Assembly: GCA_013297625.1 (NCBI GenBank) | Contig: JAAFHT010000014.1 | Span: 1-36,648 of the forward strand | Source: Actinomycetota bacterium | GTDB taxonomy: Bacteria > Actinomycetota > Actinomycetes > Actinomycetales > Microbacteriaceae | Reading direction: 5' to 3' | Length of the DNA: 36,648 nt | In this document: positions 7,651-15,488 of the stretch, in pieces | Layout: each line of letters starts with the position of its first letter | Numbering within the stretch: position 1 is the stretch's first letter | Made by a program: the position numbers and the translations under genes | Notes under the pieces: model-generated | The model's input: only the letters and a program-made list of their open reading frames with translations | The model's database searches: none | Told to the model about the DNA's origin: nothing

Positions 7651-8322
7651 CTACCGCCCCCAGGCGCTCGGCGGTGCCGTCACCTCGGGTACGGGGTTGT
7701 ACGCCCAGTGCGCCCCCTGGTTGTACATGCCTGTCGCCCACCCGGAGAACCAAATCGCGCGCTCGACTTCTTCGGTCGGCGCCGACGCCCGGAGCGTCGC
7801 CACAATTTCGCTGTAGCGCGGCAGGGTGTTGAGGGCTTCGGCGGCGTTGGCCGCAGCATCCACCAGATCGACGTAGCGACCGGTGCCGCCTCCCCCACCC
7901 GAGCCCCAACCGTTGTTGAGCGGGTTGTTGCGCAAGTACCAGGTGTCGACGAAGTTCTCTTGACGCATCCACCGCGTCACGACCGTGACATTGCTCTCGG
8001 TGATCGGAAACTCGCCCCACAGCAACACGAGCTTGGCCCAGTCGTAATTGGTGCCCCCGGCGATGAACGTCTCGGGGCCCGGGGTAGCGCTGAAGTTGTG
8101 CCGTTCGGCCGGCGGCACGACCTCGGCCGCGGTCACCGTGGCGAGCGACTGGGCGTTTTCATCGATGTAGGCGGCAAACACGTCGGTCTGCGTGGGGGTC
8201 GAGAACCCCATCGTGACCATGATCACAAGGCCGGCGATCATCGAGACGAATACCGTGCGAACGGTCGACCACGAGTGCCGGCGGAAGGCCGGACGCGTCG
8301 AAACATGGCGATGCTTGGGCAT
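7651..8322 (-). CDS. Secreted/membrane-anchored protein, possibly lysozyme-like
   Basis: A 223-residue protein with a basic N-terminus (MPKHRHVSTRPAFRRHS) and one hydrophobic segment (VFVSMIAGLVIMVTMGF, about residues 29-45), then an exported domain. That domain contains WAKLVLLWGEF, RWMRQENFVDTWYLRNNPLN, a glycine run (GSGGGGGTG) and IWFSGWATGMYNQGAHW. The WMRQEN...NNPLN segment resembles peptidoglycan-active lysozyme-like domains of phage and cell-wall enzymes, with the Glu as possible catalytic residue; this is weak. ATG 8322 is chosen for the start of the basic signal-anchor. Its AGGGGG ribosome site lies inside one arm of a long hairpin (8333-8393). Confidence 0.65.
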   Translation of the reverse strand: MPKHRHVSTRPAFRRHSWSTVRTVFVSMIAGLVIMVTMGFSTPTQTDVFAAYIDENAQSLATVTAAEVVPPAERHNFSATPGPETFIAGGTNYDWAKLVLLWGEFPITESNVTVVTRWMRQENFVDTWYLRNNPLNNGWGSGGGGGTGRYVDLVDAAANAAEALNTLPRYSEIVATLRASAPTEEVERAIWFSGWATGMYNQGAHWAYNPVPEVTAPPSAWGR

Positions 8323-8332
8323 GAGTGTGAGA

Positions 8333-8393
8333 CCCCCTGGTACGTCTCGGTAACCGTTGTGCGGGCCGAGACCGTCTTCCAGGCTACCAGGGG
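8333..8393 (-). promoter_or_regulatory. Hairpin in the leader that covers the ribosome-binding site
   Basis: On the minus strand CCCCTGGTA (8393-8385) pairs with TACCAGGGG (8342-8334) and, inside it, GTCTCGG (8372-8366) pairs with CCGAGAC (8350-8344). A 12-nt bulge lies on the 5' side only. The AGGGGG ribosome site of the downstream gene is in the 3' outer arm, so the fold would block translation. It also stands just after the stop of the upstream gene, so a terminator role is an alternative, though no T-run follows. Confidence 0.6.
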
Positions 8394-8398
8394 TGTTG

Positions 8399-9061
8399 CT
8401 ATGCGCCGGGGATGCCGCCCGCCCGGGGCGGCGGCGGAGCATCCGGTGCCGCGTCAGCGGCCGCGTGCCGGCGCAAGAAGCCCATGAGGCTCAGGGCGTT
8501 GATCACCCCCTGTACGGTGCCCACGTCGACCTTTGCTTTGGCCGCGAGTTTGTCGATAACCATGAAGGCCGCCGCGCTCGTCTTGACCACCCGTCGTTCG
8601 TCGTCAGACATCGGCAGCATCGAGAAGTCGGGCCAGCGGTACAGGCGGTAGCGGTCGCCCGAGCGCAACCACGAGGCCCGGCCACCCTCGAACGCACGCG
8701 TGCCGATGAGCCACAGCAGAGGCTCGAGTGCCGCGCCGGCAAACGCCGGAGGGTGGTCGACGAAGTCGTCACCGGCGAACGCGGGCTCAGCATCCCGAAT
8801 CGCGCGCGTGCCAATGAGCACGGTCTCAGGGTTGTCAGGAAACTCGGTGAGCGGCGCGTTCCATTGGTAGACGTAGCCGCGCATGTCGATGAGCATCGGG
8901 TCGAAACCCGTCGGCTGCAACGACACGATCATGGGCGTGGGCATGCGGCGAACGGCGTGCACGGCCATCGCGGCGCCCGTCCACCCCGGCGGTGCCGGGG
9001 GCGGAGCTGACGGTGGCGGCGTTGCCAACACGGTTGTGTCGTGTTCTTGTTGGTCGGCCAT
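8399..9061 (-). CDS. Hypothetical protein with proline-rich ends
   Basis: A 220-residue soluble protein that I do not recognise. It has a Pro/Ala-rich N-terminal linker (residues 12-26), a core beginning VRRMPTPMIVSLQPTGFDP, and a Pro/Ala-rich tail. The motif LIGTRA occurs twice, at residues 82-87 and 118-123. The segment KVDVGTVQGVINALSLMGFLRR near the C-terminus is helical and could be a winged-helix-like unit. A GGGGGTGG stretch before the ATG may be the ribosome site, and TAGTGT further upstream the -10. It is followed by the secreted protein gene on the same strand. Confidence 0.7.
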   Translation of the reverse strand: MADQQEHDTTVLATPPPSAPPPAPPGWTGAAMAVHAVRRMPTPMIVSLQPTGFDPMLIDMRGYVYQWNAPLTEFPDNPETVLIGTRAIRDAEPAFAGDDFVDHPPAFAGAALEPLLWLIGTRAFEGGRASWLRSGDRYRLYRWPDFSMLPMSDDERRVVKTSAAAFMVIDKLAAKAKVDVGTVQGVINALSLMGFLRRHAAADAAPDAPPPPRAGGIPGA

Positions 9062-9142
9062 GGGCCACCACCCCCGTTGACTGAGGGCTCTGACACTACG
9101 GGCGGCACGTTCCGGTGCCGTTGCCCCTGTGTTCCGCTCGTG

Positions 9143-10168
9143 TTACGCGAGCGCCCGCAAACGCGGCGCGAGGTCGCGCTCGAACAGCTCAAGAAAGCGA
9201 CGCTGGTCGTGACCGGGAGCGTGGAACACGAGGTGGTTCATGCCGTAGCCGACGTACTTCGCGATCTCAGCGACCACCGTGTCGGGGTCGTTGCCGACGA
9301 TCCAGCGCTTGGCGATCTGCTCGATTGGCAGGGCATCCGCCGCCTTCTCCATCTCGATGGGGTCGGTGATGTCGTGCTTTTGCTCTTTGCTGAGCGAGAG
9401 CGGCGACCAGAATCGCGTGTTGTCGAGGGCAACGTCGAGGTCGGTGTCATACGAAAGTTTGATCTCGATCATGCGGTCGATGTCGTCGAACGAGCGCTCG
9501 GCCTTCTCAGCACCTTCTTTCACTGCGGGGATGAGCTCGTCAACGTACAACTCGACGCCCTTGCCCGAGGTGCAAATGAAGCCGTCACCGGCGCGACCCG
9601 CGTAGCGAGCCACGAACGGGCCCCCGGCGGCAATGTAGATGGGAATAGGCGTCTCGGGGCGGTCATAGATCGAGGCGTCGTGCGTCGAGTAGTACTCGCC
9701 GCGAAAGTTCACGCGGTCTTCGGTCCACAACTGACGCATGAGGTCGACGCTCTCGCGAAAACGCGCGAAGCGCTCTTTGAACTCGGGCCACTCTTGCTCG
9801 CCCGCGCCCGCGAAGCCCGTCGCGACCTCGTTGAGCGCCTCGCCCGTGCCGACGCCGAGAAAGATGCGGCCGGGATACATGACACCCATAGAGGCGAAGG
9901 CTTGGGCGAGTACCGCCGGGTTGTAGCGGAACGTCGGGGTCATGACCGAGGTGCCGATCCGGATGCTCGAGGTGCGCTCGCCGACCGCAGCCATCCACGT
10001 CAACGAGAACGGAGCATGCCCGCCCGTGTGTCGCCAGGGTTGAAAGTGGTCGCTTACCGCGACGGACTCCATGCCGTGGGCTTCAGCCGCGACGGCGATC
10101 TCGACGAGCTCGCGCGGGTCGAATTGCTCGGCCGAGGCCTTGTAGCCGAGGGTCAAGGGTCGCGTCAT
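9143..10168 (-). CDS. fgd: F420-dependent glucose-6-phosphate dehydrogenase
   Basis: It oxidises glucose-6-phosphate to 6-phosphogluconolactone and reduces coenzyme F420, providing reduced F420 for other enzymes. The 341-residue protein is close to mycobacterial Fgd1 throughout: [83 protein letters not shown] and [18 protein letters not shown]. Known functional positions are kept: E14, D40, H41, W45 and the Glu of [11 protein letters not shown] 10168 has a TGGAG ribosome site. It stands alone, 38 nt after the DUF4259 gene, and links functionally to cofE and the LLM oxidoreductase at the left end of the window. Confidence 0.96.
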   Translation of the reverse strand: MTRPLTLGYKASAEQFDPRELVEIAVAAEAHGMESVAVSDHFQPWRHTGGHAPFSLTWMAAVGERTSSIRIGTSVMTPTFRYNPAVLAQAFASMGVMYPGRIFLGVGTGEALNEVATGFAGAGEQEWPEFKERFARFRESVDLMRQLWTEDRVNFRGEYYSTHDASIYDRPETPIPIYIAAGGPFVARYAGRAGDGFICTSGKGVELYVDELIPAVKEGAEKAERSFDDIDRMIEIKLSYDTDLDVALDNTRFWSPLSLSKEQKHDITDPIEMEKAADALPIEQIAKRWIVGNDPDTVVAEIAKYVGYGMNHLVFHAPGHDQRRFLELFERDLAPRLRALA

Positions 10169-10206
10169 GGGGATGCTCCAGTTTCTTGTAGCGAGAGGCG
10201 GTGGGG

Positions 10207-10614
10207 TCAGTCGGCGATCGCCGCGCGCAGTTGCTCAATCGAGGCAACCGCGGCATTGCGCCACTCGGCCAACTCGTCGTCGCCCGCTTCTTCCCAGAGC
10301 TCATAGAGCTCAGAGGCGTCGGGGCGCACGACGCGCTCGGCCGTGGTGAGAATCAGCTCGTAGGCAGCGTCGTCAAGCTGCGTCGCCAGCAGGCGCACGT
10401 CAACCTCGTCGAGCGCGGCGTCGGGGTCAACGATGCCGAGAGTGGCGAGCGCTACCTCGACGAGAGCGAGAGCAACCGCGCCCTCGGGCGCTTCTAGGTA
10501 GTCAGCCGCGACCGCCTCGCGCAGGTCATCCAACTCGAAAGAGCCCTCGACCAGTTCGGCGACGGCATCGAGTGCGTCGTCGTTTTCGAACGCTCCACTG
10601 CCCCATGCACCCAT
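10207..10614 (-). CDS. DUF4259 domain protein
   Basis: A 135-residue acidic cytoplasmic protein with the hallmark DUF4259 start [16 protein letters not shown]. The remainder is helical ([10 protein letters not shown], then [19 protein letters not shown], then LYELWEEAG). Function is unknown. The ATG is 6 nt after TAGGCT (10621-10626) and lacks a ribosome site, pointing to a leaderless mRNA. It may be co-transcribed with fgd downstream. Confidence 0.88.
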   Translation of the reverse strand: MGAWGSGAFENDDALDAVAELVEGSFELDDLREAVAADYLEAPEGAVALALVEVALATLGIVDPDAALDEVDVRLLATQLDDAAYELILTTAERVVRPDASELYELWEEAGDDELAEWRNAAVASIEQLRAAIAD

Positions 10615-10713
10615 GCGGTCAGCCTAACCATTGGCATCGGCGCCCAGTCGGGTGTTCACTGTGGAGTGCCTGCGCATCGGCGCACGCACCGCCCCTGACA
10701 GAGACAAGGCCTC

Positions 10714-11385
10714 ATGCTCGACGCTCTCGCAGAATCGCTGCCGCTCGCGGTTGCGCTCGCCCTCAGCCCTCTCGCCATTGCCTCGGTGGTGCTCATGTTG
10801 CTCTCGGCCCGCCCCCGCGCGGCGAGCGTGGCGTTCTTCGTGGGCTTCGTGATCGCGATCATCGTGGTCACGACCGCGGGCTACCTCCTGGCGACGGTGC
10901 TGCCGCACCGAGGAGAAACCTCGATTTCAGCGCCCTACCTGCTCGGTGCACTGGGCATTGTTGCCGTCGTGCTCGCGGTGCGTCAGTGGCGAGCTCGCCC
11001 CAAGCCCGGCGACGAGCTCGAACTGCCCGGGTGGATGGCCAAAGTCGAGGGCATCACCACCTCATCGGCGTTCGTCATGGGCGCGTTCTTCGGCGGCATC
11101 AAGCCCAAGAACCTGCTGCTGAGCATCGGGCTCGGCGTGAGCCTTGAAGCGCTCACCCTCTCGAACGGTGAGGCCGCGATCGTCATTGGCATCGTGGCGT
11201 TCGTCGCGGCGATTCCGATTCTCGTGCCCGTCATCATCTCGCTTGTGGCGCTCGACCGACTCGCGGGTACGCTCGACCGTTTGCGCGCGTGGATGATGCA
11301 GCACAACGCCGCGATGGTCGGCACGATTCTGCTCATCGTGGGCGTGCTGCTCATCGGCCAGTCGGTGAGCACGCTTTTCGGGTAG
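10714..11385 (+). CDS. GAP/Sap-family (SfLAP, PF11139-like) membrane protein
   Basis: A 223-residue integral membrane protein with about six transmembrane segments, beginning LPLAVALALSPLAIASVVLM. The first segment pattern and the internal FVMGAFFGGIKPKNLLLSIG fit the GAP (sulfolipid-1-addressing, Sap) family. In mycobacteria relatives help move glycopeptidolipids or sulfolipids to the surface; the cargo here is unknown. The loop between segments 3 and 4 (RARPKPGDELELPGWMAKVE) is cytoplasmic and charged. ATG 10714 is the first in-frame start with only a weak ribosome site. It converges with coaD. Confidence 0.82.
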   Translation: MLDALAESLPLAVALALSPLAIASVVLMLLSARPRAASVAFFVGFVIAIIVVTTAGYLLATVLPHRGETSISAPYLLGALGIVAVVLAVRQWRARPKPGDELELPGWMAKVEGITTSSAFVMGAFFGGIKPKNLLLSIGLGVSLEALTLSNGEAAIVIGIVAFVAAIPILVPVIISLVALDRLAGTLDRLRAWMMQHNAAMVGTILLIVGVLLIGQSVSTLFG

Positions 11386-11406
11386 GGATACCCGCGGCGG
11401 GCATCC
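11386..11406. terminator. Possible bidirectional hairpin between GAP-family gene and coaD
   Basis: GGAT and CCCGC pair with GCGGG and ATCC across a very tight centre, in the 25-nt gap between two convergent genes. No T-run follows on either strand, so activity as an intrinsic terminator is uncertain. Confidence 0.3.
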
Positions 11407-11410
11407 GTCG

Positions 11411-11902
11411 TCAGTCGGTCTTCTGGCTCAGCAAGAACTCGGCGACAACGCGCGGCACGTAGGGAGCGACGTCTCCGCCGAGCGCGGAGACCTGCCGCAC
11501 GAGCGAGCTCGACACGTGAGCGTGCGCTGGGTCGGGAAGCATGAAGATGGTCTCGACCCCGGCGAGGTTGCGGTTGACAATGGCCATGGGCGTCTCGTAG
11601 GCCACATCAACCTGGCTGCGCACGCCCTTGACGAGCACGCTCGCGCCCACGTCGGTGCAGTAGTCGACGAGCAGACCAACGCTCCAGCTCGTGACGATGA
11701 TGCTCGGCGGCAGGGCTCGATCAGCGATCGCGTGCTCGATGAGCGTGACGCGCTGAGCAATGGGGAGCAGTGCTTGCTTCGCCGGGTTGTGCACGACGAC
11801 CACGTGCACCTCGTCAAAAATGCCCGAGGCGCGCTCGATGACATCGAGGTGACCCAGCGTGACGGGGTCGAACGACCCCGGAACAACAGCAATGGTGCTC
11901 AT
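11411..11902 (-). CDS. coaD: Phosphopantetheine adenylyltransferase
   Basis: It catalyses the penultimate step of coenzyme A synthesis, joining 4'-phosphopantetheine and ATP to give dephospho-CoA. The 163-residue length is normal. The nucleotidyltransferase signature [15 protein letters not shown] is at the start, and the C-terminal [15 protein letters not shown] carries the second ATP-binding motif (S/T-S-S-x-x-R). The ATG follows TAGGCT by 6 nt with no ribosome site, so it is probably leaderless. In many actinobacteria coaD lies next to rsmD and recG; here an endonuclease-family gene and recG stand just upstream on the same strand. Confidence 0.96.
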   Translation of the reverse strand: MSTIAVVPGSFDPVTLGHLDVIERASGIFDEVHVVVVHNPAKQALLPIAQRVTLIEHAIADRALPPSIIVTSWSVGLLVDYCTDVGASVLVKGVRSQVDVAYETPMAIVNRNLAGVETIFMLPDPAHAHVSSSLVRQVSALGGDVAPYVPRVVAEFLLSQKTD

Positions 11903-11925
11903 GGGGCAAGCCTAGCGAGCGCCGG

Positions 11926-12624
11926 TTACAGCGACGTTTCTGCGGGCTCGAGCGCCTTGGCGTACTTGGCGGTAACGAGAATCGGCAGGTGGTCAGATTG
12001 CCCCTGCGGCAGAGTGGTGACCTTCGTGATCGTGAGGCCGATCGACGTGGCGAAATCGAAGTGCCCGCGAAAGAACTTGTAGCGCGTGTAGGTGCGCGCA
12101 TCGCTCAGCGAGACTTCGTGGCCGGTCTCTTGCACGCTCGTTGAGAGGTGGTCTTTGAACACTGGGTAGTTGAAGTCGCCCACCATGAGCGTCGGCAGGG
12201 TCGACCCGAAGCTGTCGAGAGCCTCGTGTGCCGCCCGAATCTGCGTGCGTCGCAGTGAGTTGAGCGCCGTGAGCGGGGCAGCGTGAAAGCAGCCAATGAC
12301 GAGCTCTCGCTCGTGCTCGCGGTCGATGAGGTGCGTGCCCAGCAGCCGCTCGAGCGCGGGCTTGGCGATGATGTCGTGCAGCGAGCGCTTGAGCGCGAAG
12401 GCCTTGGTGCTGAGTGCTTCGAAGCGATCTTGGTTGTAGTAGATTGCGAGGCCGAGCCGGTTGAGCTTCGTTGCGTCGGCGAGCGTCAGGGCTCCGAGCT
12501 CGTGCGGCAGGTCGTCGGTGTCGACCTCTTGCAGGCACAGCAGGTTGGGCGTGTGGGTGTCGACCAGTTGTTCAAGCTCACCGCGTGCCGCGTGCTTGCG
12601 CAGGTTGTACGAGATGACTCTCAT
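11926..12624 (-). CDS. Endonuclease/exonuclease/phosphatase (EEP) family protein
   Basis: A 232-residue metal-dependent hydrolase. The family motifs are in order: MRVISYNLRK at the start, LCLQEVD (metal-binding Glu), GCFHAAPL, VGDFNYP (Asp/Asn) and SDHLPI (catalytic His) near the C-terminus. No signal peptide is visible, so it acts in the cytoplasm; the substrate may be DNA, a nucleotide or a phospholipid head group. ATG 12624 has a clear GGAGGA ribosome site. It is 46 nt after recG and may be in one transcript with it, which is weak support for a DNA role. Confidence 0.85.
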   Translation of the reverse strand: MRVISYNLRKHAARGELEQLVDTHTPNLLCLQEVDTDDLPHELGALTLADATKLNRLGLAIYYNQDRFEALSTKAFALKRSLHDIIAKPALERLLGTHLIDREHERELVIGCFHAAPLTALNSLRRTQIRAAHEALDSFGSTLPTLMVGDFNYPVFKDHLSTSVQETGHEVSLSDARTYTRYKFFRGHFDFATSIGLTITKVTTLPQGQSDHLPILVTAKYAKALEPAETSL

Positions 12625-12642
12625 GACCCCATCCTCCCCCGG

Positions 12643-12656
12643 CGCGGGTGCCCGCG
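12643..12656 (-). terminator. Small GC hairpin between recG and the EEP gene
   Basis: CGCGG and CCGCG form a short stem around a four-base loop just after the recG stop. There is no T-run; it could be a weak pause or nothing. Confidence 0.2.
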
Positions 12657-12670
12657 ACGAATCGGGCGCG

Positions 12671-14854
12671 CTAGTTCTTGGCCAAGAAGTCGCGCTCGGT
12701 CTCATCGAGTCGGCGATCGAGAGCCGCCTTGAGCGCCGGATGCTCGCTCAACGCCGCATCCCCCTCGAGCACCCCGGCCGCGGCCTCGCGTGCCTCGAGG
12801 ATGAGGTCACCGTCGGTGGCCACCCGCAGCAGCCGCAAGCTCGAACGCCCACCACTCTGGTTGGCGCCGAGCACGTCGCCCTCGCGCCGTAGCTCGAGGT
12901 CGACCTGCGCGAGCTCGAAACCGTCGAGCGTGGCCGCCACGGCCTCCACTCGCTCGCGCGCGAGACTGCCCTGCTGCGCGGCCGTCACGAACAAGCACAG
13001 CCCCGGCACGCCGCCGCGCCCTACGCGGCCCCGCAGCTGATGCAACTGGCTCACGCCAAAGCGATCGGCGTCGGCCACGACCATCGTCGAGGCGTTGGGA
13101 ACGTCGACGCCAACCTCGATGACGGTCGTGGCAACGAGCACGTCGATCTCGCCGCGCGCGAAGGCCTGCATCGTGGCGTCTTTCTCGTCGGTCGACATGC
13201 GGCCGTGCAGCGGCTCGACTCGGCGCCCCGCGAGCGCCGGGTGCGATCGCAGCAGGGGCGTCAGCTCGGCGACGGTTGCCGGGGGGCGGGCCACGGCATC
13301 CGTGTCGTCGGCGGAGCCGTCAGTCGCGTCGTCGGCCAGCGCGTCGGGGTCGTCTTCCGGCGTCGCGGCATCGATGGCGGGAACGACCACGAACCCCTGC
13401 CGGCCCTGCTCCAGCTCTTCGCCGAGCCGTGCCCACACGCGGTTCCACCAGCCGGGCTTATCGGCAAGCGGCACGACGTGGCTCACGATGGGGATGCGCC
13501 CCGCGGGCAGCGTCGCGATCGTCGATACGTCGAGGTCGCCGAAGACCGTCATGGCAACCGTGCGCGGAATCGGCGTCGCCGTGAGCACGAGCACGTGTGG
13601 CGGCAGGGCGCCCTTGCGGCGCAGACTCTCTCGCTGCTCAACGCCGAAGCGGTGCTGCTCGTCGACAACGACGAGTCCCAGGTCAGCAAACTGCACCTGG
13701 TCACCCAGCAGGGCGTGCGTGCCGATGACGATGCGGGATGCCCCACTAGCGATCGCCAACAGCGCCTTGCGCCGCTCGGGCTGCGACAGTTGCCCGGTCA
13801 ACAGCACGGGCCGTAGCCGCGCCGCGCGGTCAGGGCCCAGGGTCTGCACGATCGAGCGCAGATGCTGCGCCGCAAGCACCTCGGTGGGAGCGAGCAAGGC
13901 GCTCTGCCCGCCACTCTCGGCGACCGTGAGCATCGCGCGCACGGCGACGAGGGTCTTGCCCGACCCCACTTCGCCCTGCACGAGTCGGTTCATCGGCACC
14001 GACGCCGCGAGGTCGCGCGTGATCTCATCGCCCACGAGGCCCTGATCGTCGGTCAGGTTGAACGGCAATGCGGCGTCGAAGCCCGCGAGTTCGGGCCCGG
14101 GCATTCGCGGCGTCGCCGGCTGCTCGCGCAACGCTGCACGGCGCTGCAGCAGAGCCGCCTGCAGCAAGAAGGCCTCGTGAAACCGCAGGGTGTCGCGGGC
14201 GCGGCGCCATTGCTTGTCTTCCTCAGGCCGGTGAATGAACTGGTACGCCTGCCCGAGGTCGAGCAACTCGCGGTCGACCCGCACCTCGTGCGGCACCGGG
14301 TCATCGACGGGTGGCAGCGTGTCAAGCACGACGCTGAGGGCCTTCGCGATCTGCCAACTCGCCACGGTCGAGGTCGCCGGGTAGATCGGAATCGGCTGCA
14401 TTGCCCACTTCTTCGCCTCGGGCCCCGCGTCACGCTCGTCGCCGGCCTCGAAGAGTTCGTAGTCGGGGTGCGCGAGTTGGCGTGTGCCGCGGTACTCGCC
14501 GACCTTGCCCGCGAAAATGCCGCGCACCCCAGGCTTCAAGTCGTTCTTGCGCCACGCCTGGTTGAAAAACGTGAGCACGAGAATGCCCTTGCCGTCGGTG
14601 ATTCGCACCTCCAGAATCGAGCCTTTACGCTGCCGCATCGTGCGCTCGACAACCTCAATGACTTCGGCCACGATCGTCACGTTCTCGTCGATGGCCAAAT
14701 CACTCAGGGCGGTGAGCTCGCCACGGCGGGCGTAGCGCCGGGGAAAGTGGGTGAGCAGGTCACCGACGGTGAGCATCCCGAACGCCTTCTTGAGCGAGTT
14801 CGCGCTGCGATCGCCCAGCGCGCTGCTGAGCTTGGCGTCGAGCGGGCTGGTCAC
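12671..14854 (-). CDS. recG: ATP-dependent DNA helicase RecG
   Basis: RecG remodels stalled replication forks and branched DNA. The 727-residue protein has the N-terminal wedge/OB domain (LLTHFPRRYARRGELT, then ILEVRITDGKGILVLTFFNQ), Walker A GEVGSGKT at about 294-301, the DEQH box at about 398-401 (VVDEQHRFGVEQ), TATPIPRTVAMT and the motif VI region HQLRGRVGRG. An acidic, low-complexity insert (residues rich in Asp/Ala between the helicase motifs) is of a kind often variable in this protein. GTG 14854 is chosen because it gives the usual N-terminus and lies 7 nt after TACCGT (14862-14867). It diverges from rsmD. Confidence 0.96.
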   Translation of the reverse strand: MTSPLDAKLSSALGDRSANSLKKAFGMLTVGDLLTHFPRRYARRGELTALSDLAIDENVTIVAEVIEVVERTMRQRKGSILEVRITDGKGILVLTFFNQAWRKNDLKPGVRGIFAGKVGEYRGTRQLAHPDYELFEAGDERDAGPEAKKWAMQPIPIYPATSTVASWQIAKALSVVLDTLPPVDDPVPHEVRVDRELLDLGQAYQFIHRPEEDKQWRRARDTLRFHEAFLLQAALLQRRAALREQPATPRMPGPELAGFDAALPFNLTDDQGLVGDEITRDLAASVPMNRLVQGEVGSGKTLVAVRAMLTVAESGGQSALLAPTEVLAAQHLRSIVQTLGPDRAARLRPVLLTGQLSQPERRKALLAIASGASRIVIGTHALLGDQVQFADLGLVVVDEQHRFGVEQRESLRRKGALPPHVLVLTATPIPRTVAMTVFGDLDVSTIATLPAGRIPIVSHVVPLADKPGWWNRVWARLGEELEQGRQGFVVVPAIDAATPEDDPDALADDATDGSADDTDAVARPPATVAELTPLLRSHPALAGRRVEPLHGRMSTDEKDATMQAFARGEIDVLVATTVIEVGVDVPNASTMVVADADRFGVSQLHQLRGRVGRGGVPGLCLFVTAAQQGSLARERVEAVAATLDGFELAQVDLELRREGDVLGANQSGGRSSLRLLRVATDGDLILEAREAAAGVLEGDAALSEHPALKAALDRRLDETERDFLAKN

Positions 14855-14915
14855 GCTCTCAACGGTACTCGCGCGGCACGACGGCACGGGCCCGCGGCGC
14901 ACTAGCGTGGAGGCT
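14855..14915. promoter_or_regulatory. Back-to-back leaderless promoters for recG and rsmD
   Basis: TACCGT (14862-14867, minus) lies 7 nt before the recG GTG, and TAGCGT (14903-14908, plus) lies 7 nt before the rsmD GTG. Only 61 bp separate the two start codons, so RNA polymerase binding at the two sites may interfere. Confidence 0.55.
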
Positions 14916-15488
14916 GTGACACGCATCATCGCCGGGTTCGCGGGCTCGCTGACGCTCAAGGTTCCGAGCGCGGGCACCCGCCCCACGAGCGACCGCGTGC
15001 GCGAGGCGATCTTCAGTGCTCTCGAAGCCCGCGATGCGATCGCCGGGGCGCGCGTGCTCGACCTCTACGCCGGCTCGGGAGCCCTCGCGCTCGAAGCCAT
15101 CAGCCGCGGCGCCGCCTCGGCCGTGCTCGTCGAGAAGTCGTACGCGGCCGCTCAGGTGTGCAAGGCCAATGCAGCGCTCGTGCAGGGTCGGGCGGGGCGC
15201 GGCGAGCGACCGAACATCCAGGTGATCGGCAAAGCCGCGACCTCGTTCCTCTCGTCGGCGCTCGACGAGTTCGACCTCGTCTTTATCGACCCGCCGTATG
15301 AGGTGGGCGGGCTCGAACTCGACCACGTGCTCGAGGGCCTCGTGCCGCGATTGGCTCCGGATGCTGTGATCGCGCTCGAGCGCTCCTCGCGCTCCCCGGC
15401 TCCCGCCTGGCCCGCGGGGCTCGAGCTCGCGAAGACCTCGCGCTACGGCGAAACCACGATCTACTGGCTGGATCGCGCCGAACGGTAG
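14916..15488 (+). CDS. rsmD: 16S rRNA (guanine(966)-N2)-methyltransferase RsmD
   Basis: It methylates G966 of 16S rRNA using S-adenosylmethionine. The 190-residue protein begins TRIIAGFAGSLTLKVP and has RPTSDRVREAIFSAL, the SAM-binding VLDLYAGSGALALEAISRGA and the catalytic FIDPPYEVGG. GTG 14916 is chosen because RIIAG is the family N-terminus; GTG 14907 (three codons longer) cannot be excluded. A GGAGG lies only 2 nt before the start, too close for normal use, while TAGCGT is at the 7-nt leaderless distance. Its last 28 nt overlap the convergent beta-propeller gene. Confidence 0.93.
   Translation: MTRIIAGFAGSLTLKVPSAGTRPTSDRVREAIFSALEARDAIAGARVLDLYAGSGALALEAISRGAASAVLVEKSYAAAQVCKANAALVQGRAGRGERPNIQVIGKAATSFLSSALDEFDLVFIDPPYEVGGLELDHVLEGLVPRLAPDAVIALERSSRSPAPAWPAGLELAKTSRYGETTIYWLDRAER

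Noticed and set aside
8333-8393. c-di-AMP (ydaO) riboswitch before a possible wall enzyme
   Set aside because: The fold is too small and lacks the conserved junction sequences of that class; kept only as an unnamed structured leader.
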